The notes: generated by a model not told the origin, from the sequence alone. DNA of 64,000 nucleotides from Capsaspora owczarzaki ATCC 30864 (GCF_000151315.2 NW_011887306.1:660072-724071), one strand, 5' to 3'; positions 39,503 through 51,246 are shown, counted from the first letter of the stretch. Numbers and translations: made by a program.

Positions 39503-41521
39503 TTAGATACAAGTATATCCGACATAAAGTCTTTCCAATAGCACATAGAGGGCAAACGTGCTGGGTCGAAGTTGAACTTCCCAGCCCTCACGCATTTGCT
39601 GGATGATGGGATGACTCGCCTGCCTGATTGTCGCAAGCGCAAGGTTTGAACTGACAAAAGTCGGGTGCACAGCACACTCGTACTGAACAGTACCTTGTTC
39701 ATCTCGGACAGTCAAATTCAAAACACAGTCACCGATGTTATTGGGAGGCTGCTTCCTTTCACGAAGTACTTGAATTACTTTCACACGGATTGAATCTTCT
39801 TGAGGCACAGTAACTTTCAGAACGCAGTCGGGGGTATCGACATGAAAATTCCATCGTTTGGTTTTCTCCAAGCCTTGCCAGTAATGCGCCTTGTCCATAA
39901 TGAGCTCGGCAATCTCGGTTGGTAGCGCTGGAAGAGATGCGGGCTGATTCTCCAGCTCCAACCCGCTGGTCAGCATGCCAAACACGGTGTGACTGTCTCC
40001 AGCACTCGCCAATCGTGGAAGTAAGGAGAATGCAAGAGGGTTGATCTGATCGCCAATTCTGGGAGCCAGGCATGATCAGTCAGTGGCCACTCCATCGGTG
40101 AGAGAAACATTTGTCTGAGCATCAACGGCTGTGATTGGCAAGATCAAACTTACTCAACCAGACATCCGCAGTTGCGTTTGCGTGCCTCATCGATCGCTTG
40201 AGAACCAAGATGGCCAATGCAATTGTAGGCAAGGCTGTCATAACATTGGGTGAGCAGGATGACGACGTAGCAAGGCATGACTTTACGCACAGTAACTTAC
40301 GGGAACGCCTTCAACGTCGTGTTCACCATGAGTGCTGCAGCGATCCCCTGCGCTCCAACATCGCCAATCTGATTTGCGTACAGACTGTCCGTCCTCTCCG
40401 TTCATTAGCACTCTGAATTCTTTCTGTTGCATCACTCACGGGCATGTTTCAGTCAACGTAACATGTCTTACAGAAGCCCCTTCAGCATCGTGTTCACTTT
40501 AAGTGCTTCGGCAATCGCCAGAGCTCCAGCATCGCCAATCTGATTCCCATCCAAACTGTCCATCCTCAGTGAGCATTCTGAACGTCCTCCGCTGGATGGC
40601 CCACTCGTGGATGCATCAGTCAAAGTGAGATGCTTTACCCAAGATAAGTCACCGTCGTGTTCACTTTGAGTGCCTCAGCAATCGCCTGCGCTCCAGAAGT
40701 GCCAATCTGATTCAGTTGCAGACTGTCCGTCTCCTCCATCAGTGAGCATTCTGAACGCTCTCCGCTGGATGACCCACTCGTGGATGATTCAGTCACATTG
40801 AGATGCCTTACTCGAGCGCAGTCAACGTCTTGTTCGCTTTGAGTGCTTCGGCAATTGCCAGAGCTCCAGAATCGCCAAGCTGATTCGCACCCAGACTGAC
40901 CATCTCCTTCATTAGTGAGCACGCTTCACGCCCTCTCTGGAATCACACTCACATGCAACAGTCAAAGGGAGATGCTTTACCTGAGCACAGTCAGCGTCGT
41001 GAGTGCCATTGCCTGTGCTCCAGCATAGCCAATCTGATTGCCACTCAGACTGCTCCATTCCTTGCATCAGTGAGCTACTCGTACTGTCATGTCTCACCCA
41101 CTCATATGCATCAGATGCCATACCTGAGCCTAGTCAGCGTCGTGTTCACTTTGAGTGCTTCAGCAATTGCCTTCGTTCCAGCATGGCCAATCTGATTGTC
41201 ACTCAACCTGTCCATCCCTTTGATCAGTGAGCATTCTGAACGTCCTCCGTTGGATGACCCACTCGTGGATGCTTCAGTAACAGTGAGATGCCTTACTCGA
41301 GCTGGGTCAGCGTCGTGTTCACTTTGAGTGCCTCAGCAATCGCCTGCACTTCAACATTGCCAATCCGATTCCCATCCAATCTGTCAACCCAGTCCGTTCG
41401 TCAGTATCACACTGTGATGTTCCAATCAACTCGGGCTTTTCCCTTGCTTGAGCTCTCCATCCGCGTTCTTGACTTGGTCATACAACTCGCGCTGTCTCTC
41501 CGTCATACTACGAAGCTCCAT
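39503..41521 (-). CDS. Small LRR protein with F-box-like C-terminal domain (LRR-B)
   Basis: Ten exons give 427 residues in frame: 41521-41448, 41380-41297, 41207-41124, 41049-40981, ~40895-40812, ~40719-40636, ~40554-40471, ~40385-40302, ~40235-40155, 40058-39503. Exon 1 is identical in protein to that of LRR-A and again needs a GC donor. Eight LRR exons follow (28 residues each). The third, AQAMALTTLTVL, is shortened to 23 residues and the last has 27. The final exon encodes ALPTEIAELIMDKAHYWQG and the same ~120-residue domain as LRR-A, ending RLYVGYTCI. It has four more LRR exons than LRR-A, sits on the opposite strand 37 kb away and shares its 5' flank with the Cys-rich gene. Function is unknown; a ubiquitin-ligase adaptor is a guess from the F-box-like helix. 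Confidence 0.75.
40155..41380 (-). repeat. Tandem exon-plus-intron units of about 165 bp encoding LRRs
   Basis: The LRR exons and parts of their introns repeat together. GCATCTCACTGTTACTGAAG, CACGAGTGGGTCATCC and GAACGTCCTCCGCTGGATG-type intron strings recur between successive exons. The unit is therefore exon plus intron, as expected from recent unequal crossing-over. Spacing is 155-180 bp. Confidence 0.8.
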
Positions 41522-42075
41522 GGTTGACCTATCATTCCGAGCAAGCGAAACAAAAGATGGAGTGAATGCAAGCCCTTGTTTTTGGTATCCACCCCCCGGA
41601 CCGGACCCTGATCACTTCCTCAACCCAATTCCCACTCTCTTTCTTTCGCATCATCCCTTTTCAAACAGGAGTGAACAGCGTCGGACTGAGACTGATGGCG
41701 GCGGGACGAACGAAGGCAGAAGTGTCCAGCATTCCCGATGCCTTTCCTTCCAAGCAACGCTCCTCAGACTCGCCCCCTCGACCGTCAAGCACAGCGTCCA
41801 AGCACACGGGTCTGACGAGGCCATCAACAACCGGGGGGCGGGAGCTCAACGCACAGCAACTCTCAAACGAACCTCAAAACACAAATACTCCAAAACAATG
41901 GGATTTTAGACTGAGACAAGCGCTCAAAATGTCGTCACTCGTTCACTCAGTCACACGTTGACAATTTCGCAACTGCATGCAGTGAGCTTCTACTTTGAAT
42001 CACTGCTGATATCTCAGTCACTGTGAGAACGACGGACGCTTTCATTTACAATAAAAACCCAGTCATTTTCTTTTT
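41296..42075 (-). repeat. Inverted duplication, copy 2 (LRR-B upstream region and first LRR)
   Basis: Reverse-complement match of 2543-3310. It covers the first LRR exon, intron 1, exon 1 and the complete 5' flank up to a T-rich tract just before the ATG of the Cys-rich membrane protein at 42108. Confidence 0.85.
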
Positions 42076-42107
42076 CTTTTTTTTTTTTCTTTTTTTTTCT
42101 TTTTCCA
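41522..42107. promoter_or_regulatory. Shared divergent upstream region of LRR-B and Cys-rich membrane protein
   Basis: 586 bp between two divergent ATGs. Apart from the terminal T-rich tract (42066-42105) it is the same module as 2494-3083, here facing a different partner gene. It likely contains the LRR-B promoter. Confidence 0.5.
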
Positions 42108-42741
42108 ATGCGATCCCGTTCATCCGCATCCTCATCTTTGCTGGCGCTCGTGCTGGCGGCGCTGGTGGTCGCCCCTTCTGTTCTCGCTCCAGTCCTCGTC
42201 GACGCCATGGTTGCACCAAAGCCCGCCCCCTCTGACGTGGACGAGCTTCGTGCGCTGGCCGAGGTGCAAGCGCTCGGCGAAGTGTCTGCGCGGGTGCAAG
42301 TCGAGTGGGCTGCCGACCTCGCCTTGCTCAACGGCCACATTGCTGCCTCGCTCCACTCTGCCGGTGCCGAGCAGCATCAGCATCAGCAGCAGCAGGAGCA
42401 GCAGCAGCAGACTGAGCATGAGCTGGGACTGCGACGCGACGCTGCCTCCTGCCGCGGTCAAGTCCTCTCTCTTGCTTACCGCTCCGCCTGTCTCGGCCAC
42501 TCGAATGGTCCGTCCACCCCGCTTCCACTCCACTCCACCCCCCCCTTCCACTCCACCTTCCATACTCGCTTCGCTTTCCTCTCTTTGATTCCTTTTCATT
42601 GCCTTCGCTTTCTCGTCTTCTTCGCTCTCTTTTCCTCAAATCCAAAAAAAAAAAAAAAAAAAAAATCAAAAAATCAATAATCAATCAAAGAGGAGGAATT
42701 TTCGAGTGTGGGTTTTTTTTTTTTTTTTTTGTTTCTTTGTG

Positions 42742-42775
<34 letters not shown>

Positions 42776-45020
42776 GACTCTATCTGACTCTATCTCATTC
42801 TATCTCATTCTATCTTGTCTTTTTTTGTGATACTGGGTGTGATTGAGAAAAAAACAGCAATGTTATAATGTTCACCCAATCAATCTACCATTGAAAAAGC
42901 CTTTATTAAGGCTGGCTGGCTTTTTTTTTTTCTTTTTTTTTTAATGGTTTGATGCCCCTTTTTTTTTTCAATGGTGGAGATGTGCTTTCTTGTGTTTTTG
43001 TGTTGACGCAGCGCATTGCAGCAACAAAGCAGTGAAACGAGGGGGAGAAAAAAAAAAGTTTGCAGGTGGCTTTTGAAGTGACTAATCTGTGTTTTTGTTC
43101 CCCCGAACCATGACAGACCTCAATCAAGCAACAGTCTGCTTGGCAAGCTGCTTTAACGCATACACGGCGCTCGCGACAGAGCTGGCATCCCCGGGTTGCC
43201 GCGGAGTGAAACTGAGCGTCGCTGACGATGCGTCGGCGGAATCCTACCTGGCCACCATCAAGATGCAATTCCTGCCGACAAGCCACCTGTTTTGCGAGTC
43301 GGGAAGGGCGGGCTCGTCGCCAAGCACAGGAATGACGCTGGTTGGCGCAGGAGCTGCGCGGAGTGTGTGCGGCGATCGCAAGTGCGACGCGACAGAGTCC
43401 TGCGAGTCTTGCTCGGTCGACTGTGGCACCTGCCGCGTGTGCGGGGACGGCTTTTGCTCGACCGACTACGAAACTTGCCGCTCGTGCCCACATGACTGCG
43501 GCGTCTGCCCGTCGTGCGGCGACGGCGTGTGCAACGGAAACGAGCACTGCGATACGTGCCCGAACGACTGCGGCGAGTGCATTTCGTGCGGCGACAAAGT
43601 GTGCAATGGTCGTGAGACGTGCCAGAACTGCTGGGCCGACTGCGGGGCGTGCCCGACGTGCGGCGACGGCAAGTGCGACCTGGTTGTTCAGGGCGCCGGT
43701 CCCACGCTCTTCCAGTACAAGGAGACGCTCGTCTCGTGCCCCCTCGACTGCGAACCGCGCAACGTTACCATCTACGTAATTGGTCGTCCCGAGAACAACA
43801 GCACCGAGGAGCAAGCGTCCCGCGCACGTAGACGAGAGGAAGGCATGCAGGCTAGCAGGGAGCTCTACGAGGCCACAGCTTACACCATCAAGCCCTTCGA
43901 CCTCGATCCCAGCTTTTCCCCATCCGCAGAGCACCACGCCCAGCTGGAAGCCGAGTGGGTCGAGCTTGAGAATGCTCGTGTGGCCGAGCTCAAGCGTCGA
44001 GACGCCGAGCTCTTTGCGCCCAAGCCGCTCTCGGACGATGAGATTCGCGAACTCTTCCCAGCGTATGCCGACGCCATCATTGCTCAGCGCATGGACCAGG
44101 AAATTGAGAACGAGCTGGCCTTGTACAATGAAGTTCGCAGCCCTGCTCTCAAGGCCCATTTCGCGTCGCACGAAACGCGTCAGCAGGCGGCGCGGGAATC
44201 GCGAGCACAGCAATTGGCCCTGGAGGCTCGACAGGAGCGCGAGCAGCCAAAGCGCATCATTATCAAGCATGTTGATTTGCAAGCGCTGCACAATCGTCGT
44301 CGCGAGCTTCCCCACTTGCATCAAATCTTCAACTCCATGTCGCCGCCGGAAGAGGGTTTGTCGTATCAAGTCGATGGCTTTGTGGAGGACTTTGAGATTA
44401 CTGAGATTATCACCCAGGTCGGCTCGCTGGACTTGAACGAACCACGGCCCGAGCAAACGGTCGAGCGGGTCGTTGCTTCTTCTGACGACTCGAGCGTGTC
44501 GAGTCACGGCCGCCGTGGCGTTGCGCCAGAACCCGCCGCAGCAGAAGCAGCCGCAGCAGCCGCATCTCATCCAGAGGACGCCGTCGAGCCAGACGCAACA
44601 ACGACCTCGCACAAGATTGCCATCCTGACAGCCAAGCAGCTCCAGTTCTTGGGTGTTGGTGCTGGTGTGATGCTGGTGGTTGGACTCGTGTCTGCGCTTG
44701 CTTCCTACCGAAAGCACCGGAGGACGACAGACATCAAGCCGGCAAGCACTGCGTCGCCCGTCGCAGCCAAGCGCTCACAGCCATCTGCATCGTCAGTGGA
44801 GGCAGCCGCGCCCGAGGTGTTGCCCGTTGAGAAGGATGTGACTGCGAAAGACACAACGCGATCCACCGTGGAGGTTGAGAAGGGCACCTTGCGAGTGCTC
44901 CCTGGCCTGCCGCAACTGCGCGAATCTTCTGCCTGCTCCACACCCGAGGCGGAGACAGACACCAGACGGTCCATTCCGGGCAGTTCTTCGCCCCTTTCAT
45001 CGCCTCTCCGTGCGCGATGA
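42108..45020 (+). CDS. Type I membrane protein with Cys-rich CGDGxC repeats
   Basis: Two exons (42108-42507, 43135-45020) join in phase 1 and give 761 residues. The N-terminus is a clear signal peptide (SSLLALVLAALVVAPSVLA). After a Gln/His-rich stretch comes a Cys-rich region of about 110 residues with at least five units of the form C-G-D-x-x-C-x-x-x-E-x-C-x-x-C-x-x-D-C-G-x-C, e.g. CGDGVCNGNEHCDTCPNDCG. Then a charged, coiled-coil-like region (~residues 370-480) and an acidic Ser region. A transmembrane helix follows (LQFLGVGAGVMLVVGLVSALAS in part) with a basic stop-transfer YRKHRR and a ~110-residue cytoplasmic tail. Probably a cell-surface protein with metal- or ligand-binding Cys units; the family is not named. 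The 627 bp intron has A21 and T20 tracts and a CT repeat. Confidence 0.88.
42508..43134 (+). other. Long intron with homopolymer and CT/CTAT tracts
   Basis: Contains A(~21) at 42645, T(~20) at 42713, (CT)n and CTATCT-type repeats at 42743-42815. No coding sequence inside on either strand that I can support; the long minus-strand ORF here is antisense to exon 2. Confidence 0.8.
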
Positions 45021-45541
45021 GTGAACATATTACACTTAGTTTTGTTTCTTGTTTTTTCTTGTGATGGTTGAGATTGGTTCCTTCTCAGCCCTTGTGCGTT
45101 GTGCATTTGTGCTTTATTACTGCTGTTGCGATTTTTTTTTTACTCATCCTCCAAAGCACGATCTTTGGCGTGATGTTTTCTTTTGGTTTTGCTGTTTTTG
45201 ATTGTTTTGGCGTGCTGCATGATTTTTTGTTTTTTTTGCGGCCGCTTTCCTGTCTGTTAAGTTTTCCTTGTATCATCTCTGAGCCCTCTTCCACGTTTTG
45301 GTTTGGCTGTGCCTGTCATGCGTGTTTGCTATCTTCTTGCAGTTTCCCCCCCCCCCGTTGATTTCCTTTTGTGCAAATACATGCTTCCTGATTTTAACCT
45401 TCCCCAGCGAGCCAATCAAAACGTCAGAGCCCAACGCAATACAAATCGCTCAATATCTGATGGCATCATTGAACTACAGCTTTGATTTGTTGTACAGGAA
45501 GCGAAACGAATAAAATGCTTGGTGTTTCCGTGCTTTGCGGG
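45021..45541. other. Convergent intergenic region, no gene seen
   Basis: 521 bp between the stops of the Cys-rich gene (+) and IMMP2L (-). T-rich on the plus strand. It should hold both 3' UTRs. No ORF with support. Confidence 0.4.
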
Positions 45542-46373
45542 TCACCGACCGGCACGGCCGTACCGCTCAATTCGATCGGGACTCACAACAGTCTCAATCT
45601 TTTGTATCCGCGCAGGTGGCCAGATAACATGAGTCGCTCGAGCATCGATAAGAGCGACAGGTATCTGTGTTGGTGAAATCATACATCTGAGCAACATTGG
45701 GACGTTTCCACGAGCACCAGCACGATAAATGAACGTGTCTCATACCGGGCCAAATGTGTTGCTGTCTCTGCTATGAATGTGGTTGTCGCCTTCCACCCAG
45801 CAGTGCCCACGGGGGATTTTAACAAACGGATCCTTGTACGAGAGCGTCTTGACCACATCGCCTTCAAGCGCAATGATTCGCTTGATCACCGCCACAGTCG
45901 GTTCATCGGGCGACCTGCGTTTGTTAAAATAAATATAAATAAAAAAGGTATCCACCAACGCAAAATCATTGTCAGATATGCTGAGAACAGCACACAGGTC
46001 GTTTGGCTTGAAGAGTGCCAAGACGGAACGAAACAGTGATTCGAAACTGACCACAGCACGACGACTTCGCCGCGCCGGTGCCGATGGTCTCGCACCGACC
46101 ACTTGTCCAAGAGGATGTGATCGACCGCAATGTCTGGATTGAGCGTTGGCTGTGCGTGCGACAGTTCAGTTCCACGGCGAGACGGGGATCAGTCCACACG
46201 AACAACCAAGAACTAGAACAACCTGCGACTCGTATTCAGCAACCCATGATCATCATCACCTGCATGGATCGGCCTTGGACTCCTGCAACGCTTGCGACGC
46301 TGTCTGTCAGCGTGATGGCGAGCGGCAGAATGACCAGCGAGCGCACTGCAAACGCCTTCAGAAAGCTCTTCAT
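45542..46373 (-). CDS. IMMP2L: Mitochondrial inner membrane protease subunit 2 (IMP2/IMMP2L)
   Basis: Four exons (46373-46260, 46149-46052, 45914-45746, 45664-45542) give 167 residues, close to the usual ~175. S26 signal-peptidase family. The catalytic Ser is in VQGRSMQPTLNP (around residue 37), split by intron 1 right after SMQ. The catalytic Lys is in [36 protein letters not shown] and the C-terminal [13 protein letters not shown] complete the family pattern. An N-terminal hydrophobic stretch ([18 protein letters not shown]) serves as the membrane anchor. The enzyme removes intermembrane-space sorting signals from proteins such as cytochrome c1. The start is divergent to AP-1 gamma with 191 bp between ATGs. 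Confidence 0.93.
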
Positions 46374-46564
46374 GCCAAACCTGAGCGCGATTGAGAGACT
46401 GAGCTCAGCTGGAAACCCCTTCCTCCCCCCCCCTCATCAAAAGCCGACATGGTACAGTTATCAGGAAGATGACTTTGCTGACGGTTGGATTATGATTGGG
46501 ACTGAGATTGAAGGCTCAGTCCTTCCTGTTTCTCAATAGACAAGTCCCATTTGCTCAAACACAA
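46374..46564. promoter_or_regulatory. Bidirectional promoter region between IMMP2L and AP-1 gamma
   Basis: Only 191 bp separate the divergent ATGs, so core promoters and 5' UTRs of both genes must fit here. A C9 tract lies at ~46425. No TATA or other named element seen. Confidence 0.5.
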
Positions 46565-47195
46565 ATGCCGCCGTCCAAGCTGCGCGACTTGATCCGCCAG
46601 ATCCGCGCGACCAAGACCGCCGCCGATGAACGCGCCGTCATCACCAAGGAGTGCGCGCTCATCCGCACGGCCATCCGCGAGGAAGAGCCCGAGTACCGCT
46701 GCCGCAACGTCGCCAAGCTCCTCTACATTCACATGCTCGGCTTCCCCGCGCACTTTGGCCAGCTCGAGTGCTTGAAGCTCGTCGCATCACCGCGCTTTGT
46801 CGACAAGCGCATCGGCTACCTCGGCGTCGCACTCCTGCTCGACGAGAAGGCCGAAATCGGTCTCCTCGTCACCAACTGCTTGAAAAAGTGAGTTTTTGGT
46901 TTTTGTTTGTCGCTGGATTGGTTTGCTCTTAGGCAAAGTTCACTAGCAGGGGGTACCAAATCCTACCTCCCCCTCTCTCTCTTTTTTTTTTTTTTTTTTT
47001 TTTGAGATTTGTGCTGTGTTTCTCCTCCGCTTCTTCATCCTCGCGCGTCCGCGCGTTTTTTTTTTTTTGCAGCCTGTGAAGCACGTTTCAATGCATCGTG
47101 TTTGCTGAGCAACACAAACTCGTCGATCAAAGTTCTCCTCAAAACGAGAAACCAAAGCCTGAAATAACAAAGCAAAAGCGAAGATCGTTCGTTTG

Positions 47196-47232
<37 letters not shown>

Positions 47233-50200
47233 TGAGTTGAGTTTGAGAAATTTTGAGGAAATCGAGACAATTGAGAAAGTTGCGAGTTTGATGAAAATCA
47301 TGCAAGGCAACCGAACATCAAACGGCAAATCCCGTTCGAGCAACATTTGATGTTGGAAACACTGCTGCAAAAAAAAAAAAAATCTGAGCAGCTTTGATGA
47401 AATTTGGAACAACGTTTTTCGGTTTGTCTGGTACTCACCTCGCAACATTTGCAATGTTGTTGTTCCTGTGTGACAGCGATATGTGCTCGTCCAATCAGTA
47501 CATTGTCGGCCTCGCCTTGTCGACGTTTGGCTCGATTGCTTCGCCCGAAATGTGCCGCGATCTGGCCAGCGAGGTTGAAAAGCTCCTCAAGAGCTCGAAC
47601 GCGTTTGTTCGCAAGAAGGTGACCAGACAAACGTCGACAACGAAAGCTCGTGTCTTTGAGTAGTTGTGAGCAATTTGTTTTCTGACTTTTCTGTGATTGT
47701 CTCTCGTTCTTCCTGCAATAGGCCGCCTTGGCTGCAGTGCGCATTGTTCGTAAGGTGCCCGAGCTTGTGGAAAACTTTGTCCCTGGCACTCGCGCACTTC
47801 TCGGCGAGCGCAACCACGCCGTCCTCCTTACTGGCGTGACCCTCATGAACGAGATTTGCGCCATTTCGCACGATTCTCTCGTCCACTTCCGCAAGGTAAA
47901 CACTCAAAAGAGGCACACTGGTGCTTTGTTGTATTACTATTATTTCCTTGCCGTCACCGTGCTGTTTTGTCAGTTCGAGCTTCCATTTTTCTCATCTCTC
48001 GTCGCTTGCTCTATTGGCTGTAGCTCGTCCCGCACCTCATTCGCATTCTCAAGGCTTTGCAAGTTGCGGGCTCCAGCGCCGAGCACGATGTCGGCGGTAT
48101 TACTGATCCATTCCTGCAGGTCAAGGTGCTGCGTCTGCTCCGTATGCTGGCCAAGGACGATTCTGAGAGCAGTGAGGCGCTGAACGATCTGCTGGCTCAG
48201 GTAAGAGAGTCGGCCCCAAAATGTTCTTGGCGCGCATCCCAACCCAATTCATCCCCGCTTCCTTGACAGATTGCAACAAACACCGATACCGTCAAAAACG
48301 TCGGCAACTCGATTCTCTACGAGACCGTTCTCTGCATCATGGATATTCGCTCCGAGACGGGATTGCGCGTCCTTGCCGTCAACATTCTCGGTCGCTTCCT
48401 CGGCAACTCTGACAAGAACATTCGCTACGTGGCTTTGAATACGCTGCTCAAGATTGTTCATGCCGATCAAACGGCAGTCCAACGCCATCGGTAAACAAGT
48501 CACTTGCCTGTCGTTCGAGAGGCTTGGACCTATTTGCTACAATTGTGACTCACCAACCATTGGACTCTCCGTTTTTGTTTTTGTTTTCTGTGCAGCAACA
48601 CAATTCTCGAGTGCCTGAAAGACTCGGACGTGACCATCCGTCGTCGCGCCGTCGAGCTGCTTCTGGCCCTCGTCAATCAAGCCAACATTCGCGCTCTTGC
48701 CCAAGAGCTGCTATTGTTCCTCGAGAACTGCGAGTCCGAGTTTAAGAGCTTCCTAACCACTGAGCTCTTCCTTGTCGCCGAGCGGTATGTTTTTCGCGGA
48801 ACGGCGGGATGGTTTTTTTTTTTTTGTTTGTTTGTTTGTTTGTTTGTTTTTTTGTATGCTCTCAAGATGCTTTGCTCACTGAAACTTTCACTTTTTTTTT
48901 TGTCTGCTCTTCCCCTTTCATCGTTGCTCTCACAGCTACTCGCCTTCTCGCCGCTGGCACATTGACACCGTGCTCAGGATTATCACCATGGCTGGTGCCT
49001 TTGTCCGCGATGACTCGGTTTCGTCGCTCATTTCGTTGATCACCCAGACACCCGAGCTCCAAGGGTACGCCACGCTGCACCTTTACCAGGCGTTGCAGGA
49101 AGACATCATCCAGCAGCCGCTCGTCCAGGTCGCCGTCTGGTGCATTGGCGAGTATGGTGATTTGCTCGTTTCGGGCGAACCCTCGACCGAGGAGCCGCCA
49201 ATCCAGATTCCCGAGTCGGACGTGCTCAGCCTAATCGAGTCGATTCTCCGGTCCCCCCACTCGTCCGTGATTACAAAGGAGTTTTCCATCAACGCGCTCA
49301 TCAAACTCACGACGCGCTTGTCGGCGGGCAACATTGACCGCATTCGTAACGTGCTGCGCTTCTTTTCTCGCTCGCTCGAGGTTGAGCTGCAGCAGCGCTC
49401 GGCAGAGTACTCGAACATGTTCATTGTGGATCACCTGCGCGCGCCACTGCTCGAGCGAATGCCAGTGTTGGTGTCTCACATTGCCGAGCACAACGAGAAC
49501 GAGGGCATCGTCATGAATGAGCCCGAGCAAGAGACCATCAACCCCACCGCGATTGCTGCTTCGTACCACGCGGCTGCTCAGGCGGCCGCGGCTGCTGCGC
49601 CCGCCAGCTTCAACGGCGGCGGCAGCTCCCTGCTCGACCTCCTTGACTCTGGTTTTGGCGGCTCGGCGACGCCAGCTGCGACATCCTTTGGTGGCGGTGC
49701 CGCCGCTGCTGGTGGCTTTGGCATGGGTGCAGCACCTTCTGCTGGCGCTGGCCATGACATGCTGGATTTGCTTGGCGGTGGCTTTGGCGCTTCTGCTCCG
49801 GGACCCACAGCCCCAGTGTCTCAGCCTGCTGCTAGCTCGTTGTTGGACATTATGGGCGACTTTTCCAGCCCGGTTGCTGCTGCTCCTGCCGCCAACCCGG
49901 CCACGACCATTGTTGCGTACGAAAAGAATGGCCTGCGCATCACTTTCGACTTGTCCCAAGACCCGGCTTCGGGCTTGCTCGCCATCCATGTTACTTCGGT
50001 CAACCAGACGGCCAACGCATTCAACAACTTTGTTTTCCAAGCAGCGGCTCCCAAGTCGGTCAAGCTCACCATGATGCAACCCTCCGACGCCCATCTTGTG
50101 CCTGGCGGCCGTGTTGTTCAGGACATGCAAGTGGACAACCCCACCCATCGTCCTCTTCGCTTCCGTCTCAAGATCAACTTTACCGTCAACCAGTCCCCTG

Positions 50201-50247
50201 TGGAGGTTTTGGATGAAGTCAGCAACTTCCCTGCGACTTTTGTGTAG
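46565..50247 (+). CDS. AP1G1: AP-1 complex subunit gamma (gamma-adaptin)
   Basis: Seven exons (46565-46887, 47477-47618, 47722-47895, 48024-48200, 48270-48490, 48596-48784, 48936-50247) give 845 residues, the normal size. The N-terminal trunk is near-canonical: [73 protein letters not shown]. It forms the HEAT-like solenoid that pairs with beta-1 adaptin. A Gly/Ala-rich hinge contains clathrin-box-like LLDLL and two more acidic-Leu repeats (MLDLL, LLDIM). The C-terminal ear ([19 protein letters not shown] to NFPATFV) recruits accessory proteins. It acts in clathrin transport between the trans-Golgi network and endosomes. Intron 1 (589 bp) contains the longest T tracts of the window (T23 at ~46982, a run of about 35 T near 47199). 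Confidence 0.96.
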
Positions 50248-51246
50248 TTTTTTTTTTCCTTCTTGTTAAATTTTGTGGTTGTTGTTGTTTGTTGATGTCT
50301 TTTTGCTTTTTGGATCGTTTGAAAACATGGTGCGTGTTGGGATCATGCATTTCTGTGATTTATGGGGCTGTTTTTTGAAAAAGGTAGCATCACCATGTCT
50401 TTCACTCCCATCGCGTCGCTGAGCTCTGCAATTGGTTTCCCCTGCCCTGCAACCCCCGCCCGAGAGAGTAGACCATGTGTCCATGCCACTCGGTGCATCA
50501 GACCACACGCCGCTGTCCCGCCGGCGACTGTACGGCCGCGAGAAGGTGTGACGGTCAACGCAACCTCGTCGCAGCAAATCAGTGTCAGCGGGCTGCCACA
50601 CCACATCAAATAATTCTTTAGATCGGAGATCGGGACAATGGCTGGTACGGGCAGGAGGAGCCAGAAGCTGAGAGAGTGCATAAGACAGTTCAGCACTCGG
50701 TTTGGACATGCAAGAGTTTTTTTTTTTTTTGTTTTTAATTTAACCAAGTGTGCTGGGGCTAATCGCCCTCTACTGCGGCCCGATTATTGTTTGACAAGAT
50801 GAACCCGCAACAGAATGTAGCAGTGGCACAGATTGAGGGCTGGGAAAAGCTTGGCTGAGAAATCACACCGCGACACAAACCGCTCCTTTTCTCGCTCCGC
50901 CCCGCCGTCCAACGCACTTCCGCTGCGCCCCCGACCCTCGAGTACACTGATGACATGGTGTAAACCACACAATCAGAGCACCAGCGGCGGAAAGCGACGT
51001 AGGACACGGTGGTGGATATGAACGACATATTTTGGGGGTTTCATGCTACCTTTTAAAACAAAAAAAAAAAAAACAGCCCCTTATATGTCAAATGCACATG
51101 TTTGAGACCGAGCTTGTTTTTTTTTTTTTTTTTTTTTTTTTGTTTTTTTTTTTTTGTTGTTGTTTTTGTTTTTTTTCGGGAGACATAGCTGTTTGTGGTA
51201 GAAACAAAAAAAATGAAAATCTATTTTGCTCGCTTCATGGCACCAT
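50248..51246. other. Convergent intergenic region, no supported gene
   Basis: 999 bp between the stops of AP-1 gamma (+) and WDR6 (-). A 72-codon ORF at 50395-50613 (+) and an 89-codon ORF at 50759-51028 (-) exist, but have no recognisable domain or splice context. T-rich tracts at 50717 and 51118-51155. Mostly 3' UTR is the simplest reading. Confidence 0.4.

Noticed and set aside
40155-41380. Regular ~165 bp repeats resembling a CRISPR-like array
   Set aside because: The repeated part is an 84-nt LRR exon with flanking splice sites, and the organism is a eukaryote.
42906-44717. A 603-codon minus-strand ORF over the Cys-rich membrane protein
   Set aside because: It is a shadow of the plus-strand gene, which has a signal peptide, regular Cys repeats, a TM helix and an exact splice joint.
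50395-50613. 72-codon ORF downstream of AP-1 gamma
   Set aside because: No domain, no splice partner, no coding bias stronger than surrounding 3' flank.
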